Part shown: piece by piece, positions 24,175-33,000 of the stretch
Numbering within the stretch: the first letter of the stretch is position 1
Layout: each line of letters opens with the position of its first letter
Source of the DNA: JBBDIM01 sp040880405
GTDB lineage: Bacteria; Planctomycetota; Planctomycetia; Pirellulales; Pirellulaceae
Length of the DNA stretch: 42,359 nucleotides
Reading direction: 5' to 3'
Assembly (NCBI GenBank): GCA_040880405.1
Contig: JBBDIM010000047.1
Coordinates: 1-42,359 of the forward strand
Made by a program: the position numbers and the translations under genes
The notes under the pieces: model-generated
Databases searched by the model: none
Seen by the model: the letters and a program-made list of their open reading frames with translations, nothing else
What the model was told of the DNA's origin: nothing

Positions 24175-25014
24175 ATGCTGGACAACGCGCCATTGCGGCA
24201 GTTGGTACATAACGGGTTGACGATCGAAGGGTATTCCCGCGCGGCGGTGCAGTCGTATTGGCGGATTCCGGAGATGAAACTGGGGTTCGATTTCGGGCTT
24301 CAGCCGTGGGATTTCATGGGAACCCCCACCTGGTTCGTCTCGCACACGCATCTCGACCATATCGCGGCCCTGCCGGTGTATGTCTCGCGGCGACGGCTCA
24401 TGAAGATGCCGCCACCCACCATCTACCTGCCGGAGCATGCCGTCGGGCCGGTTCAGCAACTGCTGAACGCCTTTAGCCGCTTGGACCGGGGGAAGATGCC
24501 GTGCGAGCTGATCGGCGTGCAGCCGGGGGATGAGATCGAGCTCTCGCGGGAGTTGGTCGTCAATGTCAAGGAAACCAAGCACACGATTCCGTCGGTCGGA
24601 TACATCGTCTCGCAGCGGCGGAAGAAGTTGAAGCCGGAATTCCAGGGGCTCAGCGGCGATCAAATCCGCGACCTGCGATTGGCCGGGACCGAGGTGAGCC
24701 ACGAGACCCGGCACCCGCAGCTTGCCTACCTGGGCGATAGCCGGCCGGTGTCGCTGGACGACAACCCGGAGTTCTACCAGGCCGATATCTTGATCATGGA
24801 GATCACCTTCTTCGCCCCGGACCATCGGCCTGAGCTGATCCACAAAATGGGGCACATCCACCTGGACGATGTCGTGCAGCGGCGTGAGCGATTCCAGAAC
24901 CAGCGGATCATCGCCGGGCACTTCAGTACGCGGTATACCGACAAGCAGATCCTGCAGCATGTCAAAGAGAAACTGCCCGACATGCTGGACGACCGCCTGT
25001 ACCTCTGGTTGTAA
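24175..25014 (+). CDS. MBL-fold metallo-hydrolase (RNase Z-like)
   Basis: This 279-residue metallo-beta-lactamase-fold hydrolase has the metal-binding HTHLDH (residues 57-62), a later KHTIPSVGY histidine, the aspartate in YLGDSRP and a C-terminal AGHFSTRY histidine, the usual order for the dinuclear zinc site. The overall layout resembles RNase Z-like proteins that act on RNA 3' ends, but the length and sequence also fit uncharacterised phosphodiesterases. The ATG at 24175 is chosen; an in-frame TTG at 24157 would add six residues. HemW starts 9 bp after its stop, so the two probably form an operon. Confidence 0.8.
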   Translation: MLDNAPLRQLVHNGLTIEGYSRAAVQSYWRIPEMKLGFDFGLQPWDFMGTPTWFVSHTHLDHIAALPVYVSRRRLMKMPPPTIYLPEHAVGPVQQLLNAFSRLDRGKMPCELIGVQPGDEIELSRELVVNVKETKHTIPSVGYIVSQRRKKLKPEFQGLSGDQIRDLRLAGTEVSHETRHPQLAYLGDSRPVSLDDNPEFYQADILIMEITFFAPDHRPELIHKMGHIHLDDVVQRRERFQNQRIIAGHFSTRYTDKQILQHVKEKLPDMLDDRLYLWL

Positions 25015-25023
25015 CGGAGCGTG

Positions 25024-26148
25024 ATGACCCCTCCCCGCGGCGCTTACTTGCATGTTCCGTTTTGCACCCATCGGTGCGGGTACTGCAACTTCACGCTAGT
25101 CGCCGGTCGGGGAGATCTGGTGCCGGCGTATCTGGAGGCCCTAGAGCTTGAGCTCTCGCGGCTCGACGGTCCGTGCGAGGTCGATACCCTGTTCATCGGC
25201 GGCGGCACACCAACGTTTCTGGATGCCACGCAACTGGCCCAGCTTCTGAAGTTGGCGACCGACCAGTTCCCGCTCGCCGCGGGGCATGAGTTCAGCGTGG
25301 AGGCGAACCCGGCCGATATTACTGCGGAAAAGGTGGCCGTGCTGGCGGATCATGGCGTGAACCGCGTCAGTCTCGGGGTGCAATCGTTCCGGGCCGAAAA
25401 GTTGAAGATCTTAGAGCGGGATCACCGCCGGGAAGAGGTGCAGCAGGCGATTGAGCAGGTAGTTCGGCGGATCGACAACCTGAGCCTCGATTTGATCTTC
25501 GCCACCCCAGGCGAAACCTTAGACCAGTGGCAAGCCGATCTCGACGAGGCGCTAAAAGCCCCCATTCGGCATCTTTCGACCTACGGCCTGACCTACGAAC
25601 AAGGGACCGCCTTCTGGAGCCGGTTGCGTCGGGCGGAGCTCTCCGAAGCGGACGAGGAACTCCAGCGGGCCATGTACCTGACGGCGATCGATACCATCAC
25701 CGCCGCCGGACATCGGCAATACGAGATCTCCAACTTCGCCCAGCCAGGCTATGCCTGTCGGCATAACGAGCGGTATTGGCTAGGGGAATCGTTCCACGCC
25801 GCCGGCCCAGGGGCGGCCCGGTTTTTGGAGGGTGTCCGCGAAACCAACCACCGCAGCACCACCACCTACATCAAAAAGGTGCTCGCGGGGGAATCGCCCA
25901 TTGCAGAACGCGATGCACTCACGCCAGAGCAACGCGCGCGGGAGCGTTTGGTGTTTGGCTTGCGGCGGGTGGAAGGGATCGATATCGAGCGGTTCGCCGC
26001 GGAGGTCGGTTTCTCCGTGGAGAACCTCGCCGCTAAAGAAATCGAGAACTTCGTGACGTGGGGGCTAATCGAGCGCGAGGGAAATCAACTCCGGCTGACC
26101 CGGGAAGGGTTATTATTGAGCGACAGCGTAGCGGTGGCTTTGCTATAG
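25024..26148 (+). CDS. hemW: HemW-type radical SAM protein
   Basis: This 374-residue radical SAM protein is of the HemN/HemW branch. It has the LHVPFCTHRCGYCNF motif (Cys14, Cys18, Cys21 followed by Phe rather than a fourth Cys, the HemW pattern), FIGGGTPTFL, VSLGVQSF and SLDLIFATPGET. HemW is a heme-binding chaperone rather than a true coproporphyrinogen oxidase. The length is typical. A GGAG lies four bases before the ATG; a GTG three bases upstream is an alternative. It follows the MBL-fold gene closely. After its stop comes a CGTAGCCACGC repeat. Confidence 0.88.
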   Translation: MTPPRGAYLHVPFCTHRCGYCNFTLVAGRGDLVPAYLEALELELSRLDGPCEVDTLFIGGGTPTFLDATQLAQLLKLATDQFPLAAGHEFSVEANPADITAEKVAVLADHGVNRVSLGVQSFRAEKLKILERDHRREEVQQAIEQVVRRIDNLSLDLIFATPGETLDQWQADLDEALKAPIRHLSTYGLTYEQGTAFWSRLRRAELSEADEELQRAMYLTAIDTITAAGHRQYEISNFAQPGYACRHNERYWLGESFHAAGPGAARFLEGVRETNHRSTTTYIKKVLAGESPIAERDALTPEQRARERLVFGLRRVEGIDIERFAAEVGFSVENLAAKEIENFVTWGLIEREGNQLRLTREGLLLSDSVAVALL

Positions 26149-26169
26149 CATCGTGTCGGAGCAACGCAA

Positions 26170-26326
26170 AGCGCGTCGTAGCCACGCTTCCAAAAGCGTG
26201 GGGGGAGTGCTAACCCGCTTCGCCCCAGGGGCAACCCAACCCGCGAAGTCCCCACGGTCTACGCGAGCGTGGCTACGAGAAGAGGTCATGTCCCCACGGT
26301 CTACGCGAGCGTGGCTACGACGCGCT
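26170..26326. repeat. CGTAGCCACGC repeat: one full unit plus a duplicated right half
   Basis: A complete unit covers 26177-26277. A second copy of only the right hairpin follows at 26291-26319. The whole is bounded by perfect 18-bp inverted repeats, AGCGCGTCGTAGCCACGC at 26170-26187 and its reverse complement at 26309-26326. It separates the HemW and methyltransferase genes, whose 3' ends converge here. Confidence 0.75.
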
Positions 26327-26337
26327 GATCCGGGTGT

Positions 26338-27369
26338 TTAGGCGGCTTTCGAGCCGGGATGCGAGGCTCGGGCGACGATGTCATCGACTAGCTGTCGCCG
26401 GTTCGTTTGGCCATAACATTCGCACTTTTCCCGCAGCGTCCGGGCAATCCGGGATCGGAATCGGTCGAGGCTTCTGGCGACTTGCCAGCCGGACCAAGTC
26501 GCTTGGGTGTCGAGCTGCGGCCAGATGCGGTCGAAGTTACCGGCCAGAATCCGCTCGATCGGTTCGCTATGCGGAACCTCCGGTTTGGTCAAAATGGCAT
26601 GGACCACGCGGCTCCCCTCGTTCGTCCAAACCTTGGTCGGGACCAAGCCAGCGCGCACCGCCATCGCCTGGAAGGTGGCGGGGTTGAAATGATACAGGTG
26701 CCCCACATGCCAGCGACTCCGGAAGGTCGAGTGCTGCGTCTCGACACAGGGAACCTCCAGGCGGAAGATCCCCCCAGGCCGGAGAAACCGGGCCATGCTC
26801 TTCAGGAGCGAAAGCGGATCGACGATATGCTCTAGCACATGGAAGCTGGTAATGCAGTCGAGCGATTCGTGAGGCAAGGCCAGCGACTCGGCGTCGGTCG
26901 AGTGGATTTCCACCTGATAGTTATCCCGTGCGAACTGGGCGTAGGCCGCGTCCAATTCCACTCCGACGGTATCAAACCCCAGCTTACCGCCGAGGTAGAC
27001 GAATTCACCGGAGCCGCTACCTAGATCGAGGACCCGGGAACCGGCCGGAATGTGTTCCGCCAATTCATTGATCCGGTTCCGCGCGACCTTCGCGGCCCTC
27101 GCGGTATGTTTGGCGACCGGGGTGGCGCTTCCTTTGTAGCTTTCGCGATACTTGTCTCGGTAGAACTGCTTGAACCACGCTTGATCGGGGCGCGGATCGG
27201 TGTAGACCAAGCCGCTCGCGGTGGATATGACGGATCGCAAGGGGTTTCCATGGCGGTCTTTAGTGGCGACCACGACGGCGTCTCGTCCGCCGGTTAACAG
27301 ACAGGGGATCGTGGCCTGAATGCGTTGTCCGCGCGTCCCGTCGACTCCATCCCAAAATTGCTGCGTCAT
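26338..27369 (-). CDS. Class I SAM-dependent methyltransferase
   Basis: This 343-residue protein contains a central methyltransferase domain: motif I VLDLGSGSGEFVYLG, the acidic end of strand 2 GVELDAAY, the LPHESLDCITSFHVLEHIVDPLSLLKSMARFL region and the post-motif RPGGIFRLEVPCVE. An N-terminal CLLTGG-RDAVVVATKDRHG segment and a long helical C-terminus (RFRSRIARTLREKCECYG) are extra. Such enzymes often occur in cell-surface polysaccharide or lipid modification clusters, but nothing here fixes the substrate. The ATG at 27369 is preferred, because the 48 residues upstream look like untranslated sequence. Confidence 0.82.
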   Translation of the reverse strand: MTQQFWDGVDGTRGQRIQATIPCLLTGGRDAVVVATKDRHGNPLRSVISTASGLVYTDPRPDQAWFKQFYRDKYRESYKGSATPVAKHTARAAKVARNRINELAEHIPAGSRVLDLGSGSGEFVYLGGKLGFDTVGVELDAAYAQFARDNYQVEIHSTDAESLALPHESLDCITSFHVLEHIVDPLSLLKSMARFLRPGGIFRLEVPCVETQHSTFRSRWHVGHLYHFNPATFQAMAVRAGLVPTKVWTNEGSRVVHAILTKPEVPHSEPIERILAGNFDRIWPQLDTQATWSGWQVARSLDRFRSRIARTLREKCECYGQTNRRQLVDDIVARASHPGSKAA

Positions 27370-27547
27370 CTCGGTTGTGCTCCGCGCCGATTGTTGCGAA
27401 CTCGGGCCTTGCGAAAAACAATCCAAACACTGGAACTTCGCGAAAGGCTTGCTAGCGGTTCTGTTTTCCGCTAGTGGACTCGGCTGAAGTACCATCGGCC
27501 AAGCGAGGGGCAAAAATCAACAAAATCCGCAAAGTCGGGGCAAACGC

Positions 27548-27757
27548 GCTGCTCCGCTACCATTGGAGAATGAAAAATGGAGATTGAAAAATGCAAAATA
27601 AAAGCGGAAGGGCGCGAGCCCTCCGGTCGTTTGGCGTGAAAGTTTTCCAACAGCAACGCCGCGTAGTGGAACCCAAGACGGCATCCCGACTTCCCGGAGA
27701 AGGCCGAATCCTCTCTCACTTCTCATGCCCACGTTGGAGGGCGTGGGCATGGCACCC
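27548..27757. repeat. Composite copy of the 163-bp element family
   Basis: A perfect copy of the 34-bp arm of the 15873-16035 element lies at 27724-27757, preceded from about 27635 by interior-like sequence (GCATCCCGACTTCCCGGAGA). Left of it, 27548-27602 repeats the CGCGCTGCTCCGCTA and GAAAAATGCAAAATAAA strings from 6194-6256. The left arm is missing, so the copy is truncated. It fills the interval between the methyltransferase and LptB genes. Confidence 0.6.
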
Positions 27758-27800
27758 AGACATCGCCCGTAAACTCTAGCTGGACGCGACACTAGGCCCC

Positions 27801-28568
27801 CTACGCGGCGGCATCTGCTTGATCGTCGTCGAATCGAGAGCGGGAGAGATTGCCGAAGTAGTATTTCACCGCTTCGGGATGCCGGACGACCTCGTCCGGT
27901 TTGCCTTGGCACAAAATCTGGCCGCGATGCACGACATAGCAGCGGTCGACGATCTCTAGCGTCTTTTCCGCCTGGTGATCGGTAATCAGAATCGAGATGC
28001 CGCTTTTTTGAAGATGACGAATGACCTCCTGGATATTATCGACCGTGACCGGGTCGATCCCGGTGAACGGTTCGTCGAGCATGATGATCTCCGGATCGGA
28101 GACCAAGCAGCGAGCGATCTCCAGACGCCGGCGTTCACCGCCGGAGAGTGACTTGGCGAGCGATTTGCGGATATGAGTAATGTCGAACTGCTCCAGCAGT
28201 TCCTGGCAGCGGGTCTTCCGCGTATAGGCGTCCATCCGTAGGAGCTCCATCACGCCGAGCAAATTTTGCTCCACGGTCAGCTTTTGGAAAACGCTGGAGT
28301 CTTGGGCCAGGTAGCCCATGCCGCCATCGCGGCAGCGGCGGAACATCGGCCATTTGGTGACGTTCTTGCCATTGAGGAAGACCGTCCCCTGGTCCGGTTC
28401 AACCATCCCGCAGGTCATGCGGAAGCTGGTGGTTTTGCCCGCTCCGTTGGAACCCAACAGGCCGACAATCTCGCCCCGATGGACCTCATAACTAACCCCG
28501 TCGACCACACGACGGCGGGCGTAGGTTTTGACCAGGTCGCTGGCGGAGAGAATGATCGATTCGTCCAT
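27801..28568 (-). CDS. lptB: Lipopolysaccharide transport ATP-binding protein LptB
   Basis: This 255-residue ABC ATPase has the Walker A GSNGAGKTT (residues 39-47), a Q-loop in the GYLAQDSSVF region, the signature LSGGERRRLEIARCL, Walker B IIMLDEPFTGIDPVTV and the H-loop LITDHQ. The pattern MVEPDQGTVFLNGKNVTKWPMFRR and the MAYLAQ/GYLAQDSSVFQKLTV stretch are those of LptB, which powers lipopolysaccharide export with LptF and LptG. The start at 28568 is chosen from the family. Its C-terminus is about 15 residues longer than the E. coli protein. The downstream order with the signal peptidase genes suggests a conserved envelope-biogenesis block. LptF/LptG are not in the window. Confidence 0.9.
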   Translation of the reverse strand: MDESIILSASDLVKTYARRRVVDGVSYEVHRGEIVGLLGSNGAGKTTSFRMTCGMVEPDQGTVFLNGKNVTKWPMFRRCRDGGMGYLAQDSSVFQKLTVEQNLLGVMELLRMDAYTRKTRCQELLEQFDITHIRKSLAKSLSGGERRRLEIARCLVSDPEIIMLDEPFTGIDPVTVDNIQEVIRHLQKSGISILITDHQAEKTLEIVDRCYVVHRGQILCQGKPDEVVRHPEAVKYYFGNLSRSRFDDDQADAAA

Positions 28569-28676
28569 GAATCCGAACTTTCCGTATCTCAAAGGTTTTA
28601 GTGCGTCTAACTTAATCCAACCCTCGACTTTTCCCCGCGGGAACCAGGCCGATGAGCATGGCTGCGTTAGGGGGCT

Positions 28677-30461
28677 TTAGCGGATGAACTTCATCCGGCT
28701 GAAATTAGGGGCGTGTACAAACGGCCGGTTGGTCGAACTGGGATAGTAGATGAAAATCGCCTTCCCAATCATCAGACGCCGGGGGACGTAGCGCTCTCCG
28801 CTCGGCCAAAGCCGGCCATCTTTGCTGTGGGCACTGTTATCTCCGAGCGGGAAAAACTGATCCTGCTCCAAATCAAACAGAACCTCGCGACGACTATTAA
28901 ACAGCTCGGTAGTGCCCCACTCCGCGGGGCTCCGCATGATACGCAGAACACGATGCAACGAAGGCTGGTTCCAACCGGGGTGGGATTCATTGCCGTAGTC
29001 CATCATCCCGTCGAGGTTGCTATCGCTGGCGATGTAGTAAATATCACGCAGGACTCGCAAGCTGGTGGCGGTCAGTTGGACATCAGACGTACCGATACCC
29101 ACCGGCAGCAAATCCCCTTGGTCCTCTTCAGACCATTTCGGCACGACCTCGCCGGTCGGTGCGTAGGTGGCCGGGTGATTCAGTTGAATCAGCCGATCAT
29201 CCACCCACAAGCGCAATTCGTCATCGCTGTTGGAGTAGCGGACGCGGTACTGGCCTGGACCGCGGATCGGGGTGGTCCCTTCGATCGGTTGATCGGCGTC
29301 GAACCGGATTTCAGCGGAATCAGCGGAGAGGACCGCTTGGCCGGAGGCGACGTCGATTTCACATTGGAAGTGGACTCCCCCTTCAACCAAGTCGAGGATC
29401 AGTGTGCCTTGATCCGAGGCGATGTCGAGGGTCGCTTCCAGGGTGAGATCGCCCACCCAGTGCATGCCCCACTCGCCGCTTCGCTGGGGCGGACCGCTGA
29501 ACGAGGACATGTAGGTATTGTAGGCGTTGAAATCGGTGATCAATTGGCTGAGATGCCGCCGCGCCTCATCGCCGTCGATCGGCAACCCCCGCTGGGCGGC
29601 GGTCCAGTAGGTGGTGTCGGAACCATTTTCCGGCAGCAAGTGACGGTACCGCAGCCACCCGATCTCCTGACCGTTTGGCTTGCTGGCGTAAGCGACTTTG
29701 GCGTCCTGGTCGGCCCGAGTCCAGGTCCGCTCGGGCTCGGTGGGCTGCTCTTCCTGGGGGAGGAACTCCTCGAATCGATCCGGGAAACCGATCGCCTCCA
29801 GAGGCTCGCACGGATAGTCGGTGTCGTAAACCGGTTGGAGCAGCGCGAGCTGTTTCTTGACCGGTTTCCGAGCGATTTGAAAATCCCCGTCGTCGCCGGT
29901 GCGGACGTAGATGTCTCCGTTGTGGATCCGAACCGTTTCGCCTGGCAGGCCAATCAACCGCTTGATGTAGTTGATGTGCGGATTTTCCGGGTTCTTAAAT
30001 ACGATCACATCCCACCGCTCCGGATCGCTCAGGTGGTAGGCGAACTTGTTGACGATGATCCGATCGCCGGTGCTGGAGCGGAGCTCGCTGACATCGGTCA
30101 CTCGGCGATAGAGCGGATCGATCGCCGCGACCACCTGTCCGGTGACACGATTGGTGCTTTGATCCACCTCGACGCTACTGCCGACCTGGTACTGGAAGCC
30201 TGTCATGTCGTCCAGGACGTCCTTGTTGCGGCCCATCAGTGTGGGGGCCATCGATCCGGTCGGAATCACAAAGGCTTCCGCCTCGAACGCGCGGAACAGC
30301 AGGGCCAGAATGATGGCGATCACCACCGATTCGATAAACTCGCGCGTCACAGCGAAGTTGTCGCTCGGCTTGTCGGCGGTGGTGTCCGCGACGGATCGAG
30401 GGTCCGATTTGGGAGTGGCCGGGCCCGGGATGTCGTATTTGTTGGATTTTTTCTTCGCCAT
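28677..30461 (-). CDS. lepB: Signal peptidase I with a large inserted domain
   Basis: This 594-residue type I signal peptidase is far longer than the usual 200-320. It has one membrane helix (about residues 44-60), the catalytic Ser70 in PTGSMAPTL, the catalytic Lys167 in INYIKRLIGLPGE and the C-terminal GDNSAHSKDGR box (540-550). Between these, about residues 195-525 form an insert of roughly 330 residues with a beta-rich, concanavalin-like run (LDLVEGGVHFQCEIDVASG, FDADQPIEG, GQYRVRYSNSDDELRLWVDD) that I cannot assign to a known peptidase domain. It removes signal peptides of exported proteins at the outer face of the inner membrane. A 275-bp repeat-filled gap separates it from a second signal peptidase gene upstream. 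Confidence 0.88.
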   Translation of the reverse strand: MAKKKSNKYDIPGPATPKSDPRSVADTTADKPSDNFAVTREFIESVVIAIILALLFRAFEAEAFVIPTGSMAPTLMGRNKDVLDDMTGFQYQVGSSVEVDQSTNRVTGQVVAAIDPLYRRVTDVSELRSSTGDRIIVNKFAYHLSDPERWDVIVFKNPENPHINYIKRLIGLPGETVRIHNGDIYVRTGDDGDFQIARKPVKKQLALLQPVYDTDYPCEPLEAIGFPDRFEEFLPQEEQPTEPERTWTRADQDAKVAYASKPNGQEIGWLRYRHLLPENGSDTTYWTAAQRGLPIDGDEARRHLSQLITDFNAYNTYMSSFSGPPQRSGEWGMHWVGDLTLEATLDIASDQGTLILDLVEGGVHFQCEIDVASGQAVLSADSAEIRFDADQPIEGTTPIRGPGQYRVRYSNSDDELRLWVDDRLIQLNHPATYAPTGEVVPKWSEEDQGDLLPVGIGTSDVQLTATSLRVLRDIYYIASDSNLDGMMDYGNESHPGWNQPSLHRVLRIMRSPAEWGTTELFNSRREVLFDLEQDQFFPLGDNSAHSKDGRLWPSGERYVPRRLMIGKAIFIYYPSSTNRPFVHAPNFSRMKFIR

Positions 30462-30557
30462 GAATTCCGTTCGCGAGCTAATAACAGAGCGGGGGTGCCC
30501 CCATGCCCAGGGTGCAATCTTACCTAATATAGCGAAATCACCGGTAGACCGATACTT

Positions 30558-30739
30558 TAGCCCGGATTATTCACGGCCAATCTGCTGCGAGTCCGTAAGT
30601 GCTTCCGATGGACTGCGTTGGCCTTCACAATTCATCCTCAGCGTATTTACTAATACGCTTGCGGGTGAATTGTTCGTCCGCCTTGCCACGAAATCACTTA
30701 CGACCTCTCGCGACGATTCCCCGTGAATAATCCGGGCTA
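30558..30739. repeat. 182-bp long-palindrome element with perfect 19-bp arms
   Basis: Terminal arms TAGCCCGGATTATTCACGG (30558-30576) and its reverse complement (30721-30739) are exact. The two halves also match imperfectly along almost their whole length, meeting at a central AGCGTATTTACTAATACGCT, so the element can fold into one long hairpin. The right arm supplies the TAG stop of the 30737-32032 gene. No coding capacity was seen. Confidence 0.8.
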
Positions 30740-32032
30740 GTCCTCCCCTGCTAGCGTCACCCGGCCGCGAATCGTCCAGCGGGGCAGCCCCGGCCCTTGC
30801 TGGTAGCGCGAATCCTCGGAAATGGGGACATTATCTCCCAGCAGTAAGTAATGCCGCGGCGCTACCGGCTGCGGAAACCGGGACGTTTCTTCCCGTCCAT
30901 GCGGCCCCAAGTAGTGGATATCGCGGTAGATACGCACATCGGTGAGCCGTACTTGAGAAGCCCCCTCCACGGCGAATGAGAAAGGCCGGTCGGTCGGCCG
31001 GAATCGCTTCGATGCTGGCTGAGAGAAATCGACCTTCTCCCCTGGGACCGCCGACGTCCCCGTCGGCACTGCTGATCGGTTCGATGGCGGCGGCGAGAAA
31101 TCGACATTCTCTCCGCCACTCCCTGGTTCGAAAAAGAATTGTCCGTCACGGTGTCCCAGTCGGAAGAGGCGATCCCGCTGGTCGGCCGAGATGGTCCGCG
31201 AAAACTCCTCTTCCGCACCATGCAGCGTGACCGTGAGTTTCCCTTCGTCCAGCCGTCGCACGCGGAACTCGATCCAAAGATCGGAAACCGGAAAGAGCTG
31301 CCGCGACACCTGATGATTCAAGAGGTAGGAGTCCCGCGGCACCGAAGGCTGTTCCGCTGGCTGCGGAGGGGGCAAACAGGCCAGGTGATGATAAACGAGC
31401 CGGTCAGCCGATGGCTCCGCCCCAACATCGGCTCGATGATACACAAGCTCGCCGGGGATGACCCGCCAACCGGTTTCCGCCTGTTCCGCGCGAAAACGGG
31501 ATTGATCCGGCGGATCGTGGTTTTGATCGAACACCAAGATCCGGGGCTCGCCGCTCGGCTTCCCTGCTTGAACCTTTCGTCCCTCAACCCACAGATCCCC
31601 CGCCGCGAGCTCCACCGCTTCGCCCGGTAGGCCCACCACGCGTTTGACACTCCACAGGCCGTCCTGCTCGATCAAGACCAAGTCCCCCCGACTTGGCTCC
31701 CAACTGGCGACCCGTGACGCCGGATCGATTTCCAGGAGATCACCTGGCCGCAATGTGGCCGAGGCCGAATCGTTCCGCTGGAATCCGCAGTGACCGCAGG
31801 TCACCTGATCATCCAGCGGTTGGGCCGCATCCAACGGTAGCGAAATCCGGCATCGCTGGCAGGTAAGCAGGTAATGCGGCCCCAGCAGCGTCGGCACCAT
31901 CGAGCCACTGCTAAGGCGATACACCTCGATAGGGCGAAGACTCCACCACGTCCCCACCAACCCGGCGAGGATTCCCGCCAACACAATTCCCCAGAGCGGC
32001 CACAACCGGAGGGCAACCTTGGCGCTGCTCAT
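30737..32032 (-). CDS. Second signal peptidase I, with inserted zinc ribbon
   Basis: This 431-residue signal-peptidase-like protein has an N-terminal membrane helix (LWGIVLAGILAGLVGTWW), the serine in LSSGSMVPTLLG (Ser44) and the lysine in WSVKRVVGLPGE (Lys130). It also has the box LLLGDNVPISEDSR, so the catalytic pair is complete. A zinc-ribbon-like insert follows the serine motif directly (CQRC at 58-61 and CGHC at 79-82), and there is a long beta-rich insert of about 180 residues before the GDN box. A 24-residue in-frame tandem duplication sits around residues 305-350. It is the paralogue of the gene at 28677. It starts three bases after the stop of the TetR gene and is therefore translationally coupled to it. 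Confidence 0.85.
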   Translation of the reverse strand: MSSAKVALRLWPLWGIVLAGILAGLVGTWWSLRPIEVYRLSSGSMVPTLLGPHYLLTCQRCRISLPLDAAQPLDDQVTCGHCGFQRNDSASATLRPGDLLEIDPASRVASWEPSRGDLVLIEQDGLWSVKRVVGLPGEAVELAAGDLWVEGRKVQAGKPSGEPRILVFDQNHDPPDQSRFRAEQAETGWRVIPGELVYHRADVGAEPSADRLVYHHLACLPPPQPAEQPSVPRDSYLLNHQVSRQLFPVSDLWIEFRVRRLDEGKLTVTLHGAEEEFSRTISADQRDRLFRLGHRDGQFFFEPGSGGENVDFSPPPSNRSAVPTGTSAVPGEKVDFSQPASKRFRPTDRPFSFAVEGASQVRLTDVRIYRDIHYLGPHGREETSRFPQPVAPRHYLLLGDNVPISEDSRYQQGPGLPRWTIRGRVTLAGED

Positions 32033-32035
32033 CCC

Positions 32036-32680
32036 CTACGCCTCGGGCCGATGCAGCGCATCGAGCGAGGTAAGGACCACATCGGTGATATGCCGGGCGA
32101 TCTGTTCCGCGTCCAATTGCTCTCGTTCCTCTTCGGTGAGCAGCATCGGGATGATGGGGGCTGCCATTTTGTAGTAGATGCACTGCCCGATGACACTGAA
32201 CCCAAACATCTTGCGCTTGAGGGAAGGGGTATCCGGCGGCAACAGCGGTTCCAGAATAGCGTTGAGCATGTTGAAGTGAGGCTCGATGAATTCCCGCACA
32301 ATCCCCTCCAACGCCTCGGTCGGGTTGGCGATCTCGCGCATCAACAGCATGTGGTGCGGATCGGCCCGGTCGTGGGCTTCCATCGAGAGGCTGACCATCG
32401 AGAAGACAAACCGGTAGAGCCACTCGCGGGGGTCCCCTTCGGTGGGCGGCGTGAGCATGTTGGCCTCGGCGAAGGGACGCCGTTTTTCGCGATGGGCGGC
32501 CTTCACCGCCTCGACATAGAGGCCCCGTTTATCGTCGAAATAGTACTTAATCGCGTTAAGATTGGCCCCTGCTTTGGCGCAGATTCGGCGCACCGTGCCT
32601 TGCTCATAGCCATGCAACGCAAACTCCTGGATCGCGGCCGCCAGCAGGCGTTCGCGGGTATCTCGGTCCTCTTTTGTCAT
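32036..32680 (-). CDS. TetR-family regulator (CecR/DUF1956-like)
   Basis: This 214-residue TetR-family repressor has an N-terminal helix-turn-helix: LLAAAIQEFALHGYEQGTVRRICAKAGANLNAIKYYFDDKRGLYVEAV. The C-terminal ligand domain (MLLMREIANPTEALEGIVREFIEPHF, then GFSVIGQCIYYKMA) has the DUF1956-type pattern found in CecR, a regulator of efflux and antibiotic tolerance. The ATG at 32680 is preferred over upstream codons. It is directly followed by the zinc-ribbon signal peptidase. A perfect TetR-type palindrome lies 1.8 kb away before the RND pump (34493-34516), making that a candidate target. Confidence 0.85.
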   Translation of the reverse strand: MTKEDRDTRERLLAAAIQEFALHGYEQGTVRRICAKAGANLNAIKYYFDDKRGLYVEAVKAAHREKRRPFAEANMLTPPTEGDPREWLYRFVFSMVSLSMEAHDRADPHHMLLMREIANPTEALEGIVREFIEPHFNMLNAILEPLLPPDTPSLKRKMFGFSVIGQCIYYKMAAPIIPMLLTEEEREQLDAEQIARHITDVVLTSLDALHRPEA

Positions 32681-32847
32681 AAACCGTGGGGGAAAAGATT
32701 CGCGTGGAATCGTTCTGGGTGGGTTTACCGCCAAGTGGATGAAATTGCCCTTAAGAGCAAACCCCACCATAGTTTATGCGACTACCTAGGGGCAAGGCGA
32801 AACCAACTTGCGACGCGCCCGCGTTCAATCACTACGTAGCCCAGGAA

Positions 32848-33000
32848 AGCGCGTCGTAGCCACGCTTGCGAAAAGCGTGGGAGAAGTGCCTACCCGCTCC
32901 GCCTCAGGGGCAACCCCAACCCGCAATTCCCCACGCTCTACGCGAGCGTGGCTACGAGAGGATCTTGCGTAGTCACGCTTGCCAAAAGCGCGTTAGAAGT
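32848..33000. repeat. CGTAGCCACGC repeat dimer, second unit abutting the adh stop
   Basis: One full unit covers 32855-32956, preceded by the extended end AGCGCGTCG. A second unit starts at 32968 (CGTAGTCACGCTTGCCAAAA) and stops after about 33 bp, where it merges into the 3' end of the alcohol dehydrogenase gene. The TAA stop (32993-32995 on the minus strand) lies inside this unit. Confidence 0.7.

Noticed and set aside
28713..30527. A 604-codon plus-strand frame
   Set aside because: It is antisense to the signal peptidase, which carries all catalytic motifs.
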